This document shows, piece after piece, positions 35,882-44,402 of a stretch of DNA of 64,000 nucleotides. This stretch comes from Desulfovibrionales bacterium (GTDB taxonomy: Bacteria; Desulfobacterota; Desulfovibrionia; Desulfovibrionales; Desulfonatronaceae), in assembly GCA_007693505.1 (NCBI GenBank), contig REDL01000045.1, positions 183,152 to 247,151 of the forward strand, given 5' to 3'. The stretch's first letter is position 1, and every line of letters begins with the position of its first letter. The notes under the pieces are model-generated. The model saw only the letters and a list, made by a program, of their open reading frames with translations, was not told where the DNA came from and ran no database searches. A program made the translations under genes and the position numbers.

Positions 35882-36370
35882 TTACCCACGCACGGTCAAA
35901 ATAAGCCGATCCAGAAGAGGATTGCCGGGGCGCACCAGGGGATTGACCACGGTCACGCCATGCCAGACAAAACCATCCTGGAGATCTTCGGTCAGCAGCA
36001 ACCGGCATTGATTCGCAGCAGCAACCGACAGAATCAGCGCGTCCCAGATCTGAAACTGGTGATCCACCACAAGATCCATGGCAGACCGAAATGCTTCCCA
36101 AGTGGAATCCACCGCTGCAAAACTGTCGGCCCAACCGAGTACGGCCATGCGTGCGTCAGCGGGCGGTTGCCCGGCTTTGCCCACCATGACGCGGTACAGT
36201 TCCCCCATGACCTGGGTCGGGATGACAACCCTGTCAACGGGCAATGCAGCGATCAATTCACGCGCCCTTGTACACCGCTCAAGATCACCCAAGCCTTCCG
36301 CGTATGCCAGAATGTTTGTATCCAGTGCGGGCCCGCATGACGTTACTCGTAAAGCTCTTCCCTGGTCCAT
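35882..36370 (-). CDS. PIN-domain toxin (VapC-like)
   Basis: A 162-residue PIN-fold ribonuclease. PALDTNILAYAEG (about residues 14-26) holds the first catalytic Asp, then VMGELYRVM a conserved Glu, FQIWDALILSVAA and CRLLLTEDLQDG the later Asp residues. It should be a toxin that cleaves RNA, neutralised by the antitoxin encoded just upstream. The only in-frame ATG (36370) lies 28 bases inside the antitoxin gene and gives an atypical 13-residue lead-in before the PIN strand. A second ATG right after the antitoxin stop is out of frame, so an old small frameshift at the N-terminus is possible. Confidence 0.85.
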   Translation of the reverse strand: MDQGRALRVTSCGPALDTNILAYAEGLGDLERCTRARELIAALPVDRVVIPTQVMGELYRVMVGKAGQPPADARMAVLGWADSFAAVDSTWEAFRSAMDLVVDHQFQIWDALILSVAAANQCRLLLTEDLQDGFVWHGVTVVNPLVRPGNPLLDRLILTVRG

Positions 36371-36576
36371 CCCCGGTCCCCCAGCACGGGCTGCTTGACG
36401 AGGCGCTCCAGCAAAGCGGATTTCGCCAGGCTGCGATGCGAGGTCTCAATGCCCGCTGGATGAATAGCCGCAACAGCCCTGCCTCGGGAAACAATCGTGT
36501 ACGACTCGCCACCAGCCACAACACGCAACATTTTGGAGAAGCTTCGATTGGCTTCTGACGCCGTGATTGTTTTCAT
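36343..36576 (-). CDS. Phd/YefM-type antitoxin
   Basis: A 77-residue antitoxin: MKTITASEANRSFSKMLR at the N-terminus is the DNA-binding Phd/YefM pattern, with GGESYTIVSRGRAVAAIHP completing the dimer domain; the C-terminal part (LLERLVKQPVLGDRGWTREE) should wrap the toxin. The ATG at 36576 has a strong GGAGG six bases upstream. It overlaps the PIN gene, as usual for vapBC-type pairs. The product would repress its own promoter in the 36.58-36.62 kb spacer, next to the decayed HigBA remnant on the other strand. Confidence 0.88.
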   Translation of the reverse strand: MKTITASEANRSFSKMLRVVAGGESYTIVSRGRAVAAIHPAGIETSHRSLAKSALLERLVKQPVLGDRGWTREELYE

Positions 36577-36626
36577 AACGTCCTCCGTGAAGTTAGTTGA
36601 GAACACTACTTTTGTTTTTTCAATGG

Positions 36627-36710
36627 ATCAACTACCCTTATCGGATCGTCTATATCAGGTTCATCGGCACTCACCCGGAACATGACGCCATTGACGCACA
36701 AACGATTTGA
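36627..36710 (+). pseudogene. HigB toxin remnant (C-terminal end only)
   Basis: The frame reading INYPYRIVYIRFIGTHPEH and then DAIDAQTI to a TGA at 36708 is the well-known C-terminal end of HigB-type RelE-fold toxins. The upstream two thirds of the gene are absent: the sequence before it is the spacer of the PIN/antitoxin pair. It lies ten bases before the HigA-like start, the correct order for higBA. The toxin is therefore inactive. Confidence 0.7.
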
Positions 36711-36720
36711 GGACATCGCC

Positions 36721-37093
36721 ATGGATATCAAGCCACTTCGCACGGAGCGCGGTTACCGCTCAACCCTCGAACGGATTGAAGGCTTCATGAACGCCGAAGG
36801 GAACACGCCGGAAGGCGACCTGCTCGACGTTCTGGTCTCGCTGGTCGAAGCGTATGAACGAAAGCATTTTCCCATGGAGCTTCCCGATCCGGTGGAGGCA
36901 ATCAAATTCCGCGTGGATCAACTGGGACTTCGGGCAAAAGACCTGGAACCCATGATCGGGCGCAAACCGGGTTCATGTGATACTCAACCGCAAGCAGCCA
37001 TGGACCTAGAAAATGGTCTGGCAGTTGCACAAAGACCTGGGTATACTCGCTGAAAGCTTGGTCAAACAGCCGGAAAAAGTCTGTGTCAGATAG
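36721..37093 (+). pseudogene. HigA antitoxin, frameshifted
   Basis: From ATG 36721 the product MDIKPLRTERGYRSTLERIE continues through DQLGLRAKDLEPMIGR, the N-terminal and first helix-turn-helix part of HigA-type antitoxins. Near 36960 the reading moves by one base: the expected continuation NRVHVILNRKQPW appears in another frame, is interrupted by a TAG, and then runs KMVWQLHKDLGILAESLVKQ to a stop at 37091. At least two lesions are therefore present. An uninterrupted reading in the first frame ends at 37053 but loses the DNA-binding end. Together with the truncated HigB it is a decayed toxin-antitoxin pair. Confidence 0.75.
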
Positions 37094-37136
37094 AAAGCGC
37101 TGTTTGTAATACGCTCGTCTCCGGCAACGGAGAACC

Positions 37137-38165
37137 TCACGCCGACGAGTAATCCATCTTGCGGCGCATGGGCGTGAACCCCGCGCCCTCGACAATGGCC
37201 CGCAGATCCTCCTCGGGGAGCAGGAAACGGACCCCGGCGGCGGCCACGACGTTTTCCTCGATCATGGTCGACCCCATGTCGTCCGCGCCCCAGTGCAGGG
37301 CCATCTGGCCCACCAGGGGGCCTTGGGTGACCCAGGAAGCCTGGATGTGCGGGACGTTGTCCAGATAGAGACGGCTGAGGGCCAGAAACTTCAGGTATTC
37401 CACGGAAGAGGCTTCGGGGACGTCAATCTGGGTGTTGCGGGGCTGAAAGGTCCAGGGAATGAACGCGGTGAATCCGCCGGTTTGGTCCTGCAGGTCGCGC
37501 AGCTTTCCCAGGTGCTCCAACCGATCTTCGATCCTTTCCCCGTGCCCGAACATCATGGTCGCCGTGGTCTTCAATCCCTGACGGTGGGCGCATTCCATGA
37601 CTTCCAGCCATTTGTCGGCGGAGCATTTATGGGGCGAGATCCGGGTGCGAACGTGGTCCACCAGAATTTCCGCCCCTCCGCCGGGAATGGAATCCAGACC
37701 GGCGGCGGCAAGGCGGACCACCACTTCGGCCACGTTCAGGCCGGACGTCTCAGACAAAAACACGATCTCCGGGGGGGAGAAGCCGTGCACGGCTACTTCC
37801 GGAAATTCCCGCTTCAGGAACATCAGCATGTCCTGGTAAAAATCCAGATGCAGCTCCGGATTCATCCCGCCCTGAAGCAGAATCTGCCGACCTCCCAGGT
37901 CCATGGTCTCCCGGACCTTCACGCCCAATTCGTCCAGGCTGAGAACATAACCCGCGGCATCGCCGGGTGATCGGTAGAAAGCGCAGAAGCGGCACCCGGA
38001 AACACAGATATTGGTATAGTTGATGTTTCGATCCACGATATACGTGACCACGGCCCGGGGATGCATGGCCATCCGTCGTGCATGGGCCAACGCCCCGATC
38101 TCGATGACATTCAGATCGTTCCAGAGTTCCAGGGCATCCGCCGTGCTGATGCGTTGTTCCGCCAT
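37137..38165 (-). CDS. mqnC: Cyclic dehypoxanthinyl futalosine synthase (menaquinone, futalosine route)
   Basis: A 342-residue radical SAM enzyme. The cluster motif CVSGCRFC gives Cys54, Cys58 and Cys61, inside the NINYTNICVSGCRFCAFYR context that distinguishes MqnC. Other features are GGRQILLQGGMNPEL, GLDSIPGGGAEIL, ATMMFGHGE and FIPWTFQP. It cyclises dehypoxanthine futalosine in menaquinone synthesis. The ATG at 38165 is chosen because AGGAG lies five bases upstream; a GTG two codons earlier would sit on the ribosome-binding site. The other mqn genes are not in the window. Confidence 0.93.
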   Translation of the reverse strand: MAEQRISTADALELWNDLNVIEIGALAHARRMAMHPRAVVTYIVDRNINYTNICVSGCRFCAFYRSPGDAAGYVLSLDELGVKVRETMDLGGRQILLQGGMNPELHLDFYQDMLMFLKREFPEVAVHGFSPPEIVFLSETSGLNVAEVVVRLAAAGLDSIPGGGAEILVDHVRTRISPHKCSADKWLEVMECAHRQGLKTTATMMFGHGERIEDRLEHLGKLRDLQDQTGGFTAFIPWTFQPRNTQIDVPEASSVEYLKFLALSRLYLDNVPHIQASWVTQGPLVGQMALHWGADDMGSTMIEENVVAAAGVRFLLPEEDLRAIVEGAGFTPMRRKMDYSSA

Positions 38166-38290
38166 TTCCACTCCTGCCCTTGCGGTTGCTGATGCGCAGC
38201 AACCGCTGCTGTTTACTTGCCCAAAATCGTGGGGTAGACCTTTGTCGTTTCAACGCCGCCCAGCGGCTTGTCCCTCGAAGGAGTTCCCGC

Positions 38291-38707
38291 ATGCTCAATC
38301 TCGCTGAGCTAGCCGCCCGACTGGCCCAGGTCAAGACCATCGCCGTGCTCGGAGCCAAGGACGTCCCCGGCCGTCCCGTAGACCGCGTGGGCCGGTACCT
38401 GATCAACAACGGCTTCACCATTTTTCCAGTGCACCCCGTGCGCAGGGACGTTTGGGGATTGCCCACCTATACAAGACTTCAGGATATCCCCGAACCCATC
38501 GACCTTGTGGATGTTTTTCGCGCTCCCCAGTTTTGCGCCGATCATGCCCGGGAGTGTTTGGAACTCTCGCCGTTGCCTGGAATATTCTGGATGCAGACCG
38601 GCATCACCAACCCGGAAGCCCGAAAGCTGCTGCAGGCGGCCGGTGTGCATGTGGTTGAGGACCTCTGCCTGATGATCGAACACCAACGCCTTGCCGACCA
38701 TGGATAA
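38291..38707 (+). CDS. CoA-binding domain protein (YccU-like)
   Basis: A 138-residue single-domain Rossmann protein of the CoA_binding_2 type: KTIAVLGAKDVPGRPVDRVG near the N-terminus, YLINNGFTIFPVHPVRRDVW, VDVFRAPQFCADHA, and the end GIFWMQTGITNPEARKLLQAAGVHVVEDLCLMIEH. It matches succinyl-CoA synthetase alpha-like nucleotide-binding proteins of unknown role. The ATG at 38291 follows AAGGAG at a good distance. It overlaps the YkgJ-like gene by eight bases, so the two are coupled. It is divergent from mqnC. Confidence 0.88.
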   Translation: MLNLAELAARLAQVKTIAVLGAKDVPGRPVDRVGRYLINNGFTIFPVHPVRRDVWGLPTYTRLQDIPEPIDLVDVFRAPQFCADHARECLELSPLPGIFWMQTGITNPEARKLLQAAGVHVVEDLCLMIEHQRLADHG

Positions 38708-39152
38708 CCCAAACAAACATGCCGCGTTTACCTGCCTGCGCTGCGGCGACTGCTGCCAGGGCGAGGGGGGCATCGTGCTCACCGAGGCCGACGTGGACCG
38801 GCTATGCGGCCATTTGGGCATGGAACCTTCCGCCTTTGCCGCGGCCTATGTAGAAACGGTCGGCGGCAAGAATCGATTGCGGACCAGCGCCAGGGGGTGG
38901 TGCATCTTTTTCACCGAGGGGTGTTCCGTACATCCGGCCAAGCCCGCGATCTGCCGCGCCTGGCCGTTTTTTCGGGGCAACATGGTGGACGCAACCAGTT
39001 GGCAAATGGCCCAGGATTCCTGTCCGGGTATCAATCCAGAACCGGGCCATCTCGCATTCATCACCCAGGGAGAGAGATATCTGCAAAGCCTGGAAGTGGA
39101 GCCGAACTCGGATGTCGGCCCGAATGCCCTGCGCCGGGAGAAGGATACATAG
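38700..39152 (+). CDS. YkgJ family cysteine-cluster protein
   Basis: A 150-residue protein with the Fe-S/zinc-type cysteine pattern of the YkgJ family: CLRCGDCCQG near residues 12-21, then CIFFTEGCSVHPAKPAICRAWPFF in two parts, and a final DSCPGI. The role is unknown; metal binding or oxidoreductase-linked functions are proposed for the family. The ATG overlaps the end of the CoA-binding gene. Downstream is a moderate hairpin (39174-39200) and then the DnaJ-like gene. Confidence 0.87.
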   Translation: MDNPNKHAAFTCLRCGDCCQGEGGIVLTEADVDRLCGHLGMEPSAFAAAYVETVGGKNRLRTSARGWCIFFTEGCSVHPAKPAICRAWPFFRGNMVDATSWQMAQDSCPGINPEPGHLAFITQGERYLQSLEVEPNSDVGPNALRREKDT

Positions 39153-39173
39153 CAGCCCGCTGATAAAACTTCC

Positions 39174-39207
39174 AAGTGCCGCACGCCTGCTCCGGCACTT
39201 ACTTTTA
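39174..39207 (+). terminator. Possible weak terminator after the YkgJ-like gene
   Basis: An 8-bp stem (AAGTGCCG and CGGCACTT, 11-base loop) is followed by an interrupted T-rich stretch. It is in the right place but weak. Confidence 0.35.
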
Positions 39208-39373
39208 TAAACGCGTTTTCTCGTATTTTGGCTCGAGACGCCCCAGTATGTGCCGGATTGCACCATGCGCTCTGGCTTTTGAGCGACCGGACGCGACAGG
39301 ACTTTTTCAACACTCCGTGAAGACGCTCCTGGGCCGCTTGATCTGAAAAACTCTTCTCGGACCCGTTTCTGCC

Positions 39374-40192
39374 ATGTCCTTGCATCGCAGCTACAAAATC
39401 CTGGGCGTCACGCCCAGCGCCACCCTGGAAGACGTGAAGAGGGCTTTCCGTAAACTGGCCTTTGCCTACCATCCGGACCTGCATCCGGACATACCCGATG
39501 CATCCCGCCGGTTCCAGGAACTGAATGAGGCCTACATCACGGTTTCCCGCCACCTGGAAACCCAGTCCCAAGCCACCGGCCAATCGCCTCCAGGGCCAAA
39601 AGGCAGCCGCCCGCATTCAGCCGGCACTGGCCCCAAAGACACCCAGGGGCCCTCTGGCGAGGCCTCCCAAGGCGCCACGGACAGCGATTGGTTCTCCAGT
39701 TCGCGCTACGCCAAAACAGCCCACTCCCGCTATCGCCGCCAGGCAGCGTACCAGCGGGAGGACCTGCTCCGGGATCTGCTCAAGGACCCCTTCGCCCGCC
39801 AGGTCTACGAAGACATCTACAGTCAGGTCCGAGGAACCAAAGGCGACAAGCCCGCGGCCTCTGCCGAAGAACACGCCAAGAACGTGCTGCGCGTGGAATG
39901 GGGGGATCGCAAGCTGGAGCTGGACTTCTCCCGTAGCCTCAAGGAGCGTGTGGGCAGTTGGCTGCGCCGTCAGCTGGACGACGAGCAGGAAATCTCCTTT
40001 CCACGCCGCCAGCTTCTGCCGGGCAAGCAGGTCCGTATCCAGATCCAACAAGGCTGGCGCGGTCCGGCCACCACCCTGGACGTGGCCCTGCCGCCGGACT
40101 TCATCCCCGGCCAACCCGTCCGGCTCAAAGGCAGAGGCCGCAAGATCGGCCCCTGGCAAGGCGACCTCTACCTGCGTATTCTGCCAAAGTAG
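39374..40192 (+). CDS. DnaJ-like (J-domain, CbpA-type) protein
   Basis: A 272-residue protein. The N-terminal J domain ([20 protein letters not shown], then [12 protein letters not shown] with the HPD tripeptide near residues 35-37) is followed by a Gly/Pro/Ser-rich linker (about 60-110). The C-terminal part includes [14 protein letters not shown] and [19 protein letters not shown], which recalls the substrate-binding domain end of DnaJ/CbpA proteins. The zinc-finger region of classical DnaJ is missing. It probably stimulates a DnaK ATPase on specific clients. It converges on the activator gene, with a shared hairpin between the stops. Confidence 0.82.
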   Translation: MSLHRSYKILGVTPSATLEDVKRAFRKLAFAYHPDLHPDIPDASRRFQELNEAYITVSRHLETQSQATGQSPPGPKGSRPHSAGTGPKDTQGPSGEASQGATDSDWFSSSRYAKTAHSRYRRQAAYQREDLLRDLLKDPFARQVYEDIYSQVRGTKGDKPAASAEEHAKNVLRVEWGDRKLELDFSRSLKERVGSWLRRQLDDEQEISFPRRQLLPGKQVRIQIQQGWRGPATTLDVALPPDFIPGQPVRLKGRGRKIGPWQGDLYLRILPK

Positions 40193-40219
40193 GGGCGGAC
40201 TTGAAACCCGCCTCTACTT
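40187..40219. terminator. Hairpin between convergent genes, possible bidirectional terminator
   Basis: AAGTAG-GGGCGG pairs with CCGCC-CTACTT across an eight-base loop with one mismatch. It spans both stop codons of the convergent DnaJ-like and activator genes. T-runs are short on both sides. Confidence 0.35.
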
Positions 40220-41782
40220 GCCGGCGACCTTGGTGGCGAATTTCTTGGGTTCAATGCCGTATTTTTTGATTTTGTAGTTCACGATCCGGTAGCTGATGCG
40301 CAACTCCCGTGCTGCCTGGAGCATGTTGCCCCGGGCTTTTTTCAGGGCATCGACCAGGATTTCCTGCTCGAACTTGGCCACGGCCTCGCCGAAGGAGAGA
40401 TCGGTGTCCGTAGCCGAGCTCTCGGCGGTCTGGAGGGTCGGGGGAAGGTGGTAGGTGCGGATGACCTCCTCGGTGCACAACAACACGGCCCGCTCCAGGC
40501 AGTTGCGCAGTTCCCGGGCGTTGCCGGGCCAGTGATACTGGGTCAGCAGATCCACTGCCGGTGTGGAAATGCGCTTGATCTGCTTGCCGTATTCCTTGGC
40601 AAAGGCATGCAGGAAGTGCTCGGCCATGGGCAGGATGTCCTCCCTGCGTTCCCGCAGGGGCTGAACATAAATAGGAAAAACATTGATCCGGTAAAACAGG
40701 TCCTCGCGGAACTGCCCTGTAGTCAGCAGGTCTTCCAGGGGACGATTCGTGGCGCAGACCAGCCGGGTGTCCACGATGATGGTCTGCTCGCTGCCCAGAC
40801 GCTGGATTTCCTTTTCCTGAATGGCCCGCAACACCTTGGCCTGGGCGTCCAGGCTCAGCTCGCCGATTTCATCCAGGAACAAGGTCCCCTGGTGGGCCAG
40901 TTCAAAACGGCCCTTCTTGCTTTGCACCGCACCGGTGAAGGCTCCCTTTTCATGGCCGAACAGCTCGCTTTCCACCAGCTCCGCGGGCAGGGCCGCGCAG
41001 TTCAGCCGGATCAGCGGTTGGGCGGCTCGTGGGCTGGCCGTGTGGATGGCTTCGGCCAGCAATTCCTTGCCGGTCCCGGACTCCCCCCGAAGCAGAACCG
41101 TGGCCCGGCTGGGGGCCACCTGGGCAATCTGCTGCAGGACGAGGCGCATGCTTTTTGAGGCATGAACGATATTCTTTGGGGAAAACCCCGGGTCATAAAC
41201 AGACAGCCCCTGTTCCATGAGATGCTGCTGTCTGGCCATGTCCTCCTGGAGCCTGGCCACTCGGTGGGCGATGACCCGGGCCACCACCTCCAGAAAGCGG
41301 CAATGGGTCTGCAAAACCTGCATCGGCGCGGTGGGCAGGTCCACGCTGAGCACGCCGAGAATCTCCCGGTTTTTTCCTTCCCGCTCTTCCTGGACTACGG
41401 GAACGCAGACAAAGGCCAGGGAGTCCATCTCCTCCTTGCCTCTGCCGAAGGCCCAGTTCAGGAATTCCGGATGTCCACTGATGACCGGCACAATGATGGC
41501 TTCGCCCGTGGACAGGACCTGGCCAGTGACCCCCTGGCCCTCGCCATAGGAGACCTGGGACGGCTTCTGGGGGCCGTGGGTCAGGCTGAGCTTCAGGCTA
41601 TGGGTCTCCGAGTCGTAGATGGCCAGAAAATTCCGCACATACCCCAGATTGTGGGAAAGAACTTGCAGGACGGATTTCAGGCTGGTTTCCAGGTGCACAT
41701 CCGGCTGCATCTGGTCCAGAATTTCCTTCAAGGTGTCCAGACACAGAGCAAGATTGTCCAATGTAACGGCTCGGGAGGGCAT
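40214..41782 (-). CDS. Sigma-54-dependent activator, GAF-AAA+-Fis
   Basis: A 522-residue NifA/FhlA-like enhancer-binding protein. Residues 20-180 form a GAF domain; the AAA+ domain has Walker A GESGTGKE (233-240), the sigma-54 contact loop GAFTGA (280-285) and Walker B GTLFLDEIGEL (299-309); the C-terminus is a Fis-type helix-turn-helix (NMLQAARELRISYRIVNYKI). It drives sigma-54 promoters in response to a small ligand or redox signal bound by GAF. The ATG at 41782 follows AAGGA five bases upstream and is preferred to a TTG further upstream. It lies on the same strand as iorAB, about 100 bases beyond a terminator-like hairpin. Confidence 0.93.
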   Translation of the reverse strand: MPSRAVTLDNLALCLDTLKEILDQMQPDVHLETSLKSVLQVLSHNLGYVRNFLAIYDSETHSLKLSLTHGPQKPSQVSYGEGQGVTGQVLSTGEAIIVPVISGHPEFLNWAFGRGKEEMDSLAFVCVPVVQEEREGKNREILGVLSVDLPTAPMQVLQTHCRFLEVVARVIAHRVARLQEDMARQQHLMEQGLSVYDPGFSPKNIVHASKSMRLVLQQIAQVAPSRATVLLRGESGTGKELLAEAIHTASPRAAQPLIRLNCAALPAELVESELFGHEKGAFTGAVQSKKGRFELAHQGTLFLDEIGELSLDAQAKVLRAIQEKEIQRLGSEQTIIVDTRLVCATNRPLEDLLTTGQFREDLFYRINVFPIYVQPLRERREDILPMAEHFLHAFAKEYGKQIKRISTPAVDLLTQYHWPGNARELRNCLERAVLLCTEEVIRTYHLPPTLQTAESSATDTDLSFGEAVAKFEQEILVDALKKARGNMLQAARELRISYRIVNYKIKKYGIEPKKFATKVAGK

Positions 41783-41820
41783 GGGGTCCTTTGGTCGACC
41801 AAGGGTCGAGTTCGGTAGCA

Positions 41821-41861
41821 AAGAAGGGCGCGGTGCTCGCGTGAGACGACCCCCCGCGCCC
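41821..41861 (-). terminator. Probable terminator of the iorAB unit
   Basis: On the minus strand, a stem of eight base pairs (GGGCGCGG and CCGCGCCC, 20-base loop) about 25 bases after the iorB stop is followed by TTCTTT. The T-run is broken, so some read-through into the activator gene is possible. Confidence 0.5.
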
Positions 41862-41884
41862 TCAATTATGGTTAAGGGATCAGA

Positions 41885-42472
41885 TCAGGCCACGGCCGCG
41901 GCGCCAAGATGCAGGGCCGTGACATTGGCTTCCATCAGTTTGGGCGCCAAAGACGCCCTGACGGTCTTCTCCATGCGCTCCAAACCAAAGGGCAGACGGT
42001 TCAGGACGCACAGGGCGCCAAGCAGGGCCAGGTTGCCGGCTTGTAACGCTCCGGCTTCCACCCCCAGGCGCTGACAAGGTAGAAAATGCACATGCGGCGT
42101 GCATTCCCGGACCATGCGCTCCATGGATTCAAAAGGTGGAGACTGCTCCCGCCCACAGCAGACGCTGACCGGGGGCAGCTGCTCACTGCTGCTCAGGATC
42201 AGGCCTTCGGGGGCCAGATAGGGCAGGGCGCGTAGGGTCTCCAACGGTTCGAATCCCAGCAACACGTCAGCCTCGCCAGGGCTGATCCGGGGGTTGACGT
42301 ATCCGCCCATGAGCACCGTGGACTCCACGATGCCACCGCGCTGGGCCATGCCGTGAACCTCCCCGGACACGACCGGAATACCCTCATCCAGAGCGGCCTG
42401 GGCCAGCAGACGGGTCGCCGTGACCGTGCCCTGTCCACCTACGCCGGTAAAAAAAATACGAACACGGGACAT
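41885..42472 (-). CDS. iorB: Indolepyruvate:ferredoxin oxidoreductase, beta subunit
   Basis: A 195-residue subunit of the pyruvate:ferredoxin oxidoreductase gamma type. The N-terminus RIFFTGVGGQGTVTATRLLA binds the cofactor region, followed by GIPVVSGEVHGMAQRGG and VLLGFEPLETLRALPYL. With IorA it oxidises aryl-pyruvates (from Trp, Phe, Tyr) to aryl-acetyl-CoA and reduces ferredoxin. The ATG at 42472 lies two bases after the iorA stop, with AAAGGAG inside the end of iorA. The longer upstream reading overlaps iorA out of frame and is rejected. Confidence 0.94.
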   Translation of the reverse strand: MSRVRIFFTGVGGQGTVTATRLLAQAALDEGIPVVSGEVHGMAQRGGIVESTVLMGGYVNPRISPGEADVLLGFEPLETLRALPYLAPEGLILSSSEQLPPVSVCCGREQSPPFESMERMVRECTPHVHFLPCQRLGVEAGALQAGNLALLGALCVLNRLPFGLERMEKTVRASLAPKLMEANVTALHLGAAAVA

Positions 42473-42474
42473 GG

Positions 42475-44310
42475 TCAGCTCCTTTTCCGGGGTTTGATAT
42501 GGTCGCAAAGTTGTACGCAAAACATGCAGCCGTTGCACTGATCGGGGTTGATGGCCATCTTGCCGTCCTGGGTGAAAAAGGCCGGGCAGGCGAGATGATC
42601 CATGCACTCGTTGCACTCGTCACAGCCGTCCTCCACCACGGCCGTGGCCGGACGCTTGCGGCCCATGACCCGCCGGGCGAAGAGCGGACACGGTTCCTCG
42701 GCAATGAGCACCCGAACCCCGGACAGGGCCTTGAGCTCTTCCAGGACTTCCTTGGTTGCCTTCATGTTCAGCGGGTTCTGGACCCGGACATGCTCCACCC
42801 CACAGGCCTTGACCAGAGCCAGGATATCTACCCGAGCCGTGTTCGGCCCCATGGAGGTGTGTTCAACGCCAGGATGGGGTTGTTGGCCGGTCATGGCCGT
42901 GGTCTTGTTGTCCAGGATGACCACCAGGATATCGTGGTGGTTGAAGACGGCGTTGGCCAAGCCGGTGATCCCGGAATGAAAGAAGGTGGAGTCTCCGATA
43001 TAGGCCACCACGGTGCGCCCGCTGACCTTGGACAATCCGGTCCCCGTGGAGATGGAAGCCCCCATGCAGACACAGGTGTCCGCGGCCCGCAACGGCGGTA
43101 GAACGCCCAGGGTGTAGCAGCCGATGTCCGAGGAATAGAGGGCCTCGTCGCCAAAGACCTGACGCACGCTGTAGAACGCAGCCCGGTGCGGACAGCCGGG
43201 ACACATGTTTGGCGGGCGCATGGGCAGGCCTTGCGGAGCGGGACACGGTTTCACCGCATCCTGAGGCAACCCCAGGGCTGCACTCAGACCCTGCTTGACG
43301 ATCAACGAAGAGTACTCATCAACAAGCGGTAAAAATTCACTTTTTCCGTGGATCTCCACGCTGATTCCCAAACGATGGGCCAGGGCACTGATCTCGGTCT
43401 CCAGAATCGGCTCGCCCTCTTCCACAATGATTACCTTGGACAGTCCACGCAAAAAACTTTCGATCTTTTTGACCGGCAACGGATAGGAAAAGCCGAGTTC
43501 CAAAACCTGGACCTTGCCCAGCAGGTCCAAATCCGTCAGGGCATCCTTGAGATAGACCCGGCTGATGCCCGAGCTGATGCAGCCCACATCACCCTGTCCG
43601 GAGACCGTGTTCAAGGGAGATTTTTCAGCCTCCTGCCGCAATTCTTCCAGCTTTTGCAGCAGGATTTTATGCCGGGCCCGGGCCACCGCCGGAACGATGA
43701 CGAACCGGCGCGGGTCGGAAACAAACGGCGCGCCCTGCACCGGCGGCTGCATGTCACCGAAGACCACTTCGCCGCGCTGGTGGTTGACCCGGGTACTGGT
43801 GCGCAACATCACCGGCTGCTCAAACTGTCGGGACAGGTCCATGGCCGCCTTGGTCATGTCCTTCATTTCCTGGGCACTGGAAGGCTCCAGGCAGGGCATG
43901 CCCGCCAGCCGGGCATAGTAGCGGTTGTCCTGTTCGTTCTGGCTGGAATGGCAGCCCGGATCGTCGGCACTGAGCAGCACAAGCCCGCCGGGGGCACCGA
44001 AATAGGCCACGCTCATCAGCGGATCCGCTGCCACGTTCACGCCCACGTGTTTCATCGTTACCAGGGTCGACGCTCCACCCAGGGTCGCTCCAATGCCCAC
44101 TTCCAAGGCCACCTTTTCGTTGGCCGAGTATTCGAAGCCGTACTTCCCCTTGTCGCTCAGCCGAAAAAACGTATCCGGAACTTCGGATGACGGCGTCCCG
44201 GGATAGCAGGACACGAAACTCACTCCAGCCTCCAGGGCACCGCGGACAATGGCCTCATTGCCTAACAGCAGATGTTTTTCACCGGCCTGGCCTGAAAGAA
44301 GAATTTCCAT
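42475..44310 (-). CDS. iorA: Indolepyruvate:ferredoxin oxidoreductase, alpha subunit
   Basis: A 611-residue TPP and Fe-S enzyme. The N-terminal domain starts LLGNEAIVRGALEAGVSFVS and YPGTPSSEVPD; the TPP-binding region is VVAYIGDSTFFHSGITGLAN followed by VILDNKTTAMTGQQPHPG. The C-terminus carries two [4Fe-4S] ferredoxin motifs (CDECNECMDHLAC and CNGCMFCVQLC). It decarboxylates aryl-pyruvates and passes electrons to ferredoxin in the cytoplasm. It is followed immediately by iorB. The phenylacetate-CoA-ligase-like gene at 52.7 kb may handle the same acids in the opposite direction. Confidence 0.96.
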   Translation of the reverse strand: MEILLSGQAGEKHLLLGNEAIVRGALEAGVSFVSCYPGTPSSEVPDTFFRLSDKGKYGFEYSANEKVALEVGIGATLGGASTLVTMKHVGVNVAADPLMSVAYFGAPGGLVLLSADDPGCHSSQNEQDNRYYARLAGMPCLEPSSAQEMKDMTKAAMDLSRQFEQPVMLRTSTRVNHQRGEVVFGDMQPPVQGAPFVSDPRRFVIVPAVARARHKILLQKLEELRQEAEKSPLNTVSGQGDVGCISSGISRVYLKDALTDLDLLGKVQVLELGFSYPLPVKKIESFLRGLSKVIIVEEGEPILETEISALAHRLGISVEIHGKSEFLPLVDEYSSLIVKQGLSAALGLPQDAVKPCPAPQGLPMRPPNMCPGCPHRAAFYSVRQVFGDEALYSSDIGCYTLGVLPPLRAADTCVCMGASISTGTGLSKVSGRTVVAYIGDSTFFHSGITGLANAVFNHHDILVVILDNKTTAMTGQQPHPGVEHTSMGPNTARVDILALVKACGVEHVRVQNPLNMKATKEVLEELKALSGVRVLIAEEPCPLFARRVMGRKRPATAVVEDGCDECNECMDHLACPAFFTQDGKMAINPDQCNGCMFCVQLCDHIKPRKRS

Positions 44311-44402
44311 AGGTTCGCTACCTCGACATCTTTAATTTGGTGTTGGCCGACACCGCATGGTGTGCCGGTCGGCTATATCCCAATAGCTGCGTGCTAGAGG
44401 GG

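Noticed and set aside
44311..44402. Sigma-54 promoter before iorA
   Set aside because: A GGCAC-like stretch exists on the minus strand, but the GG to GC distance is eight bases rather than ten.
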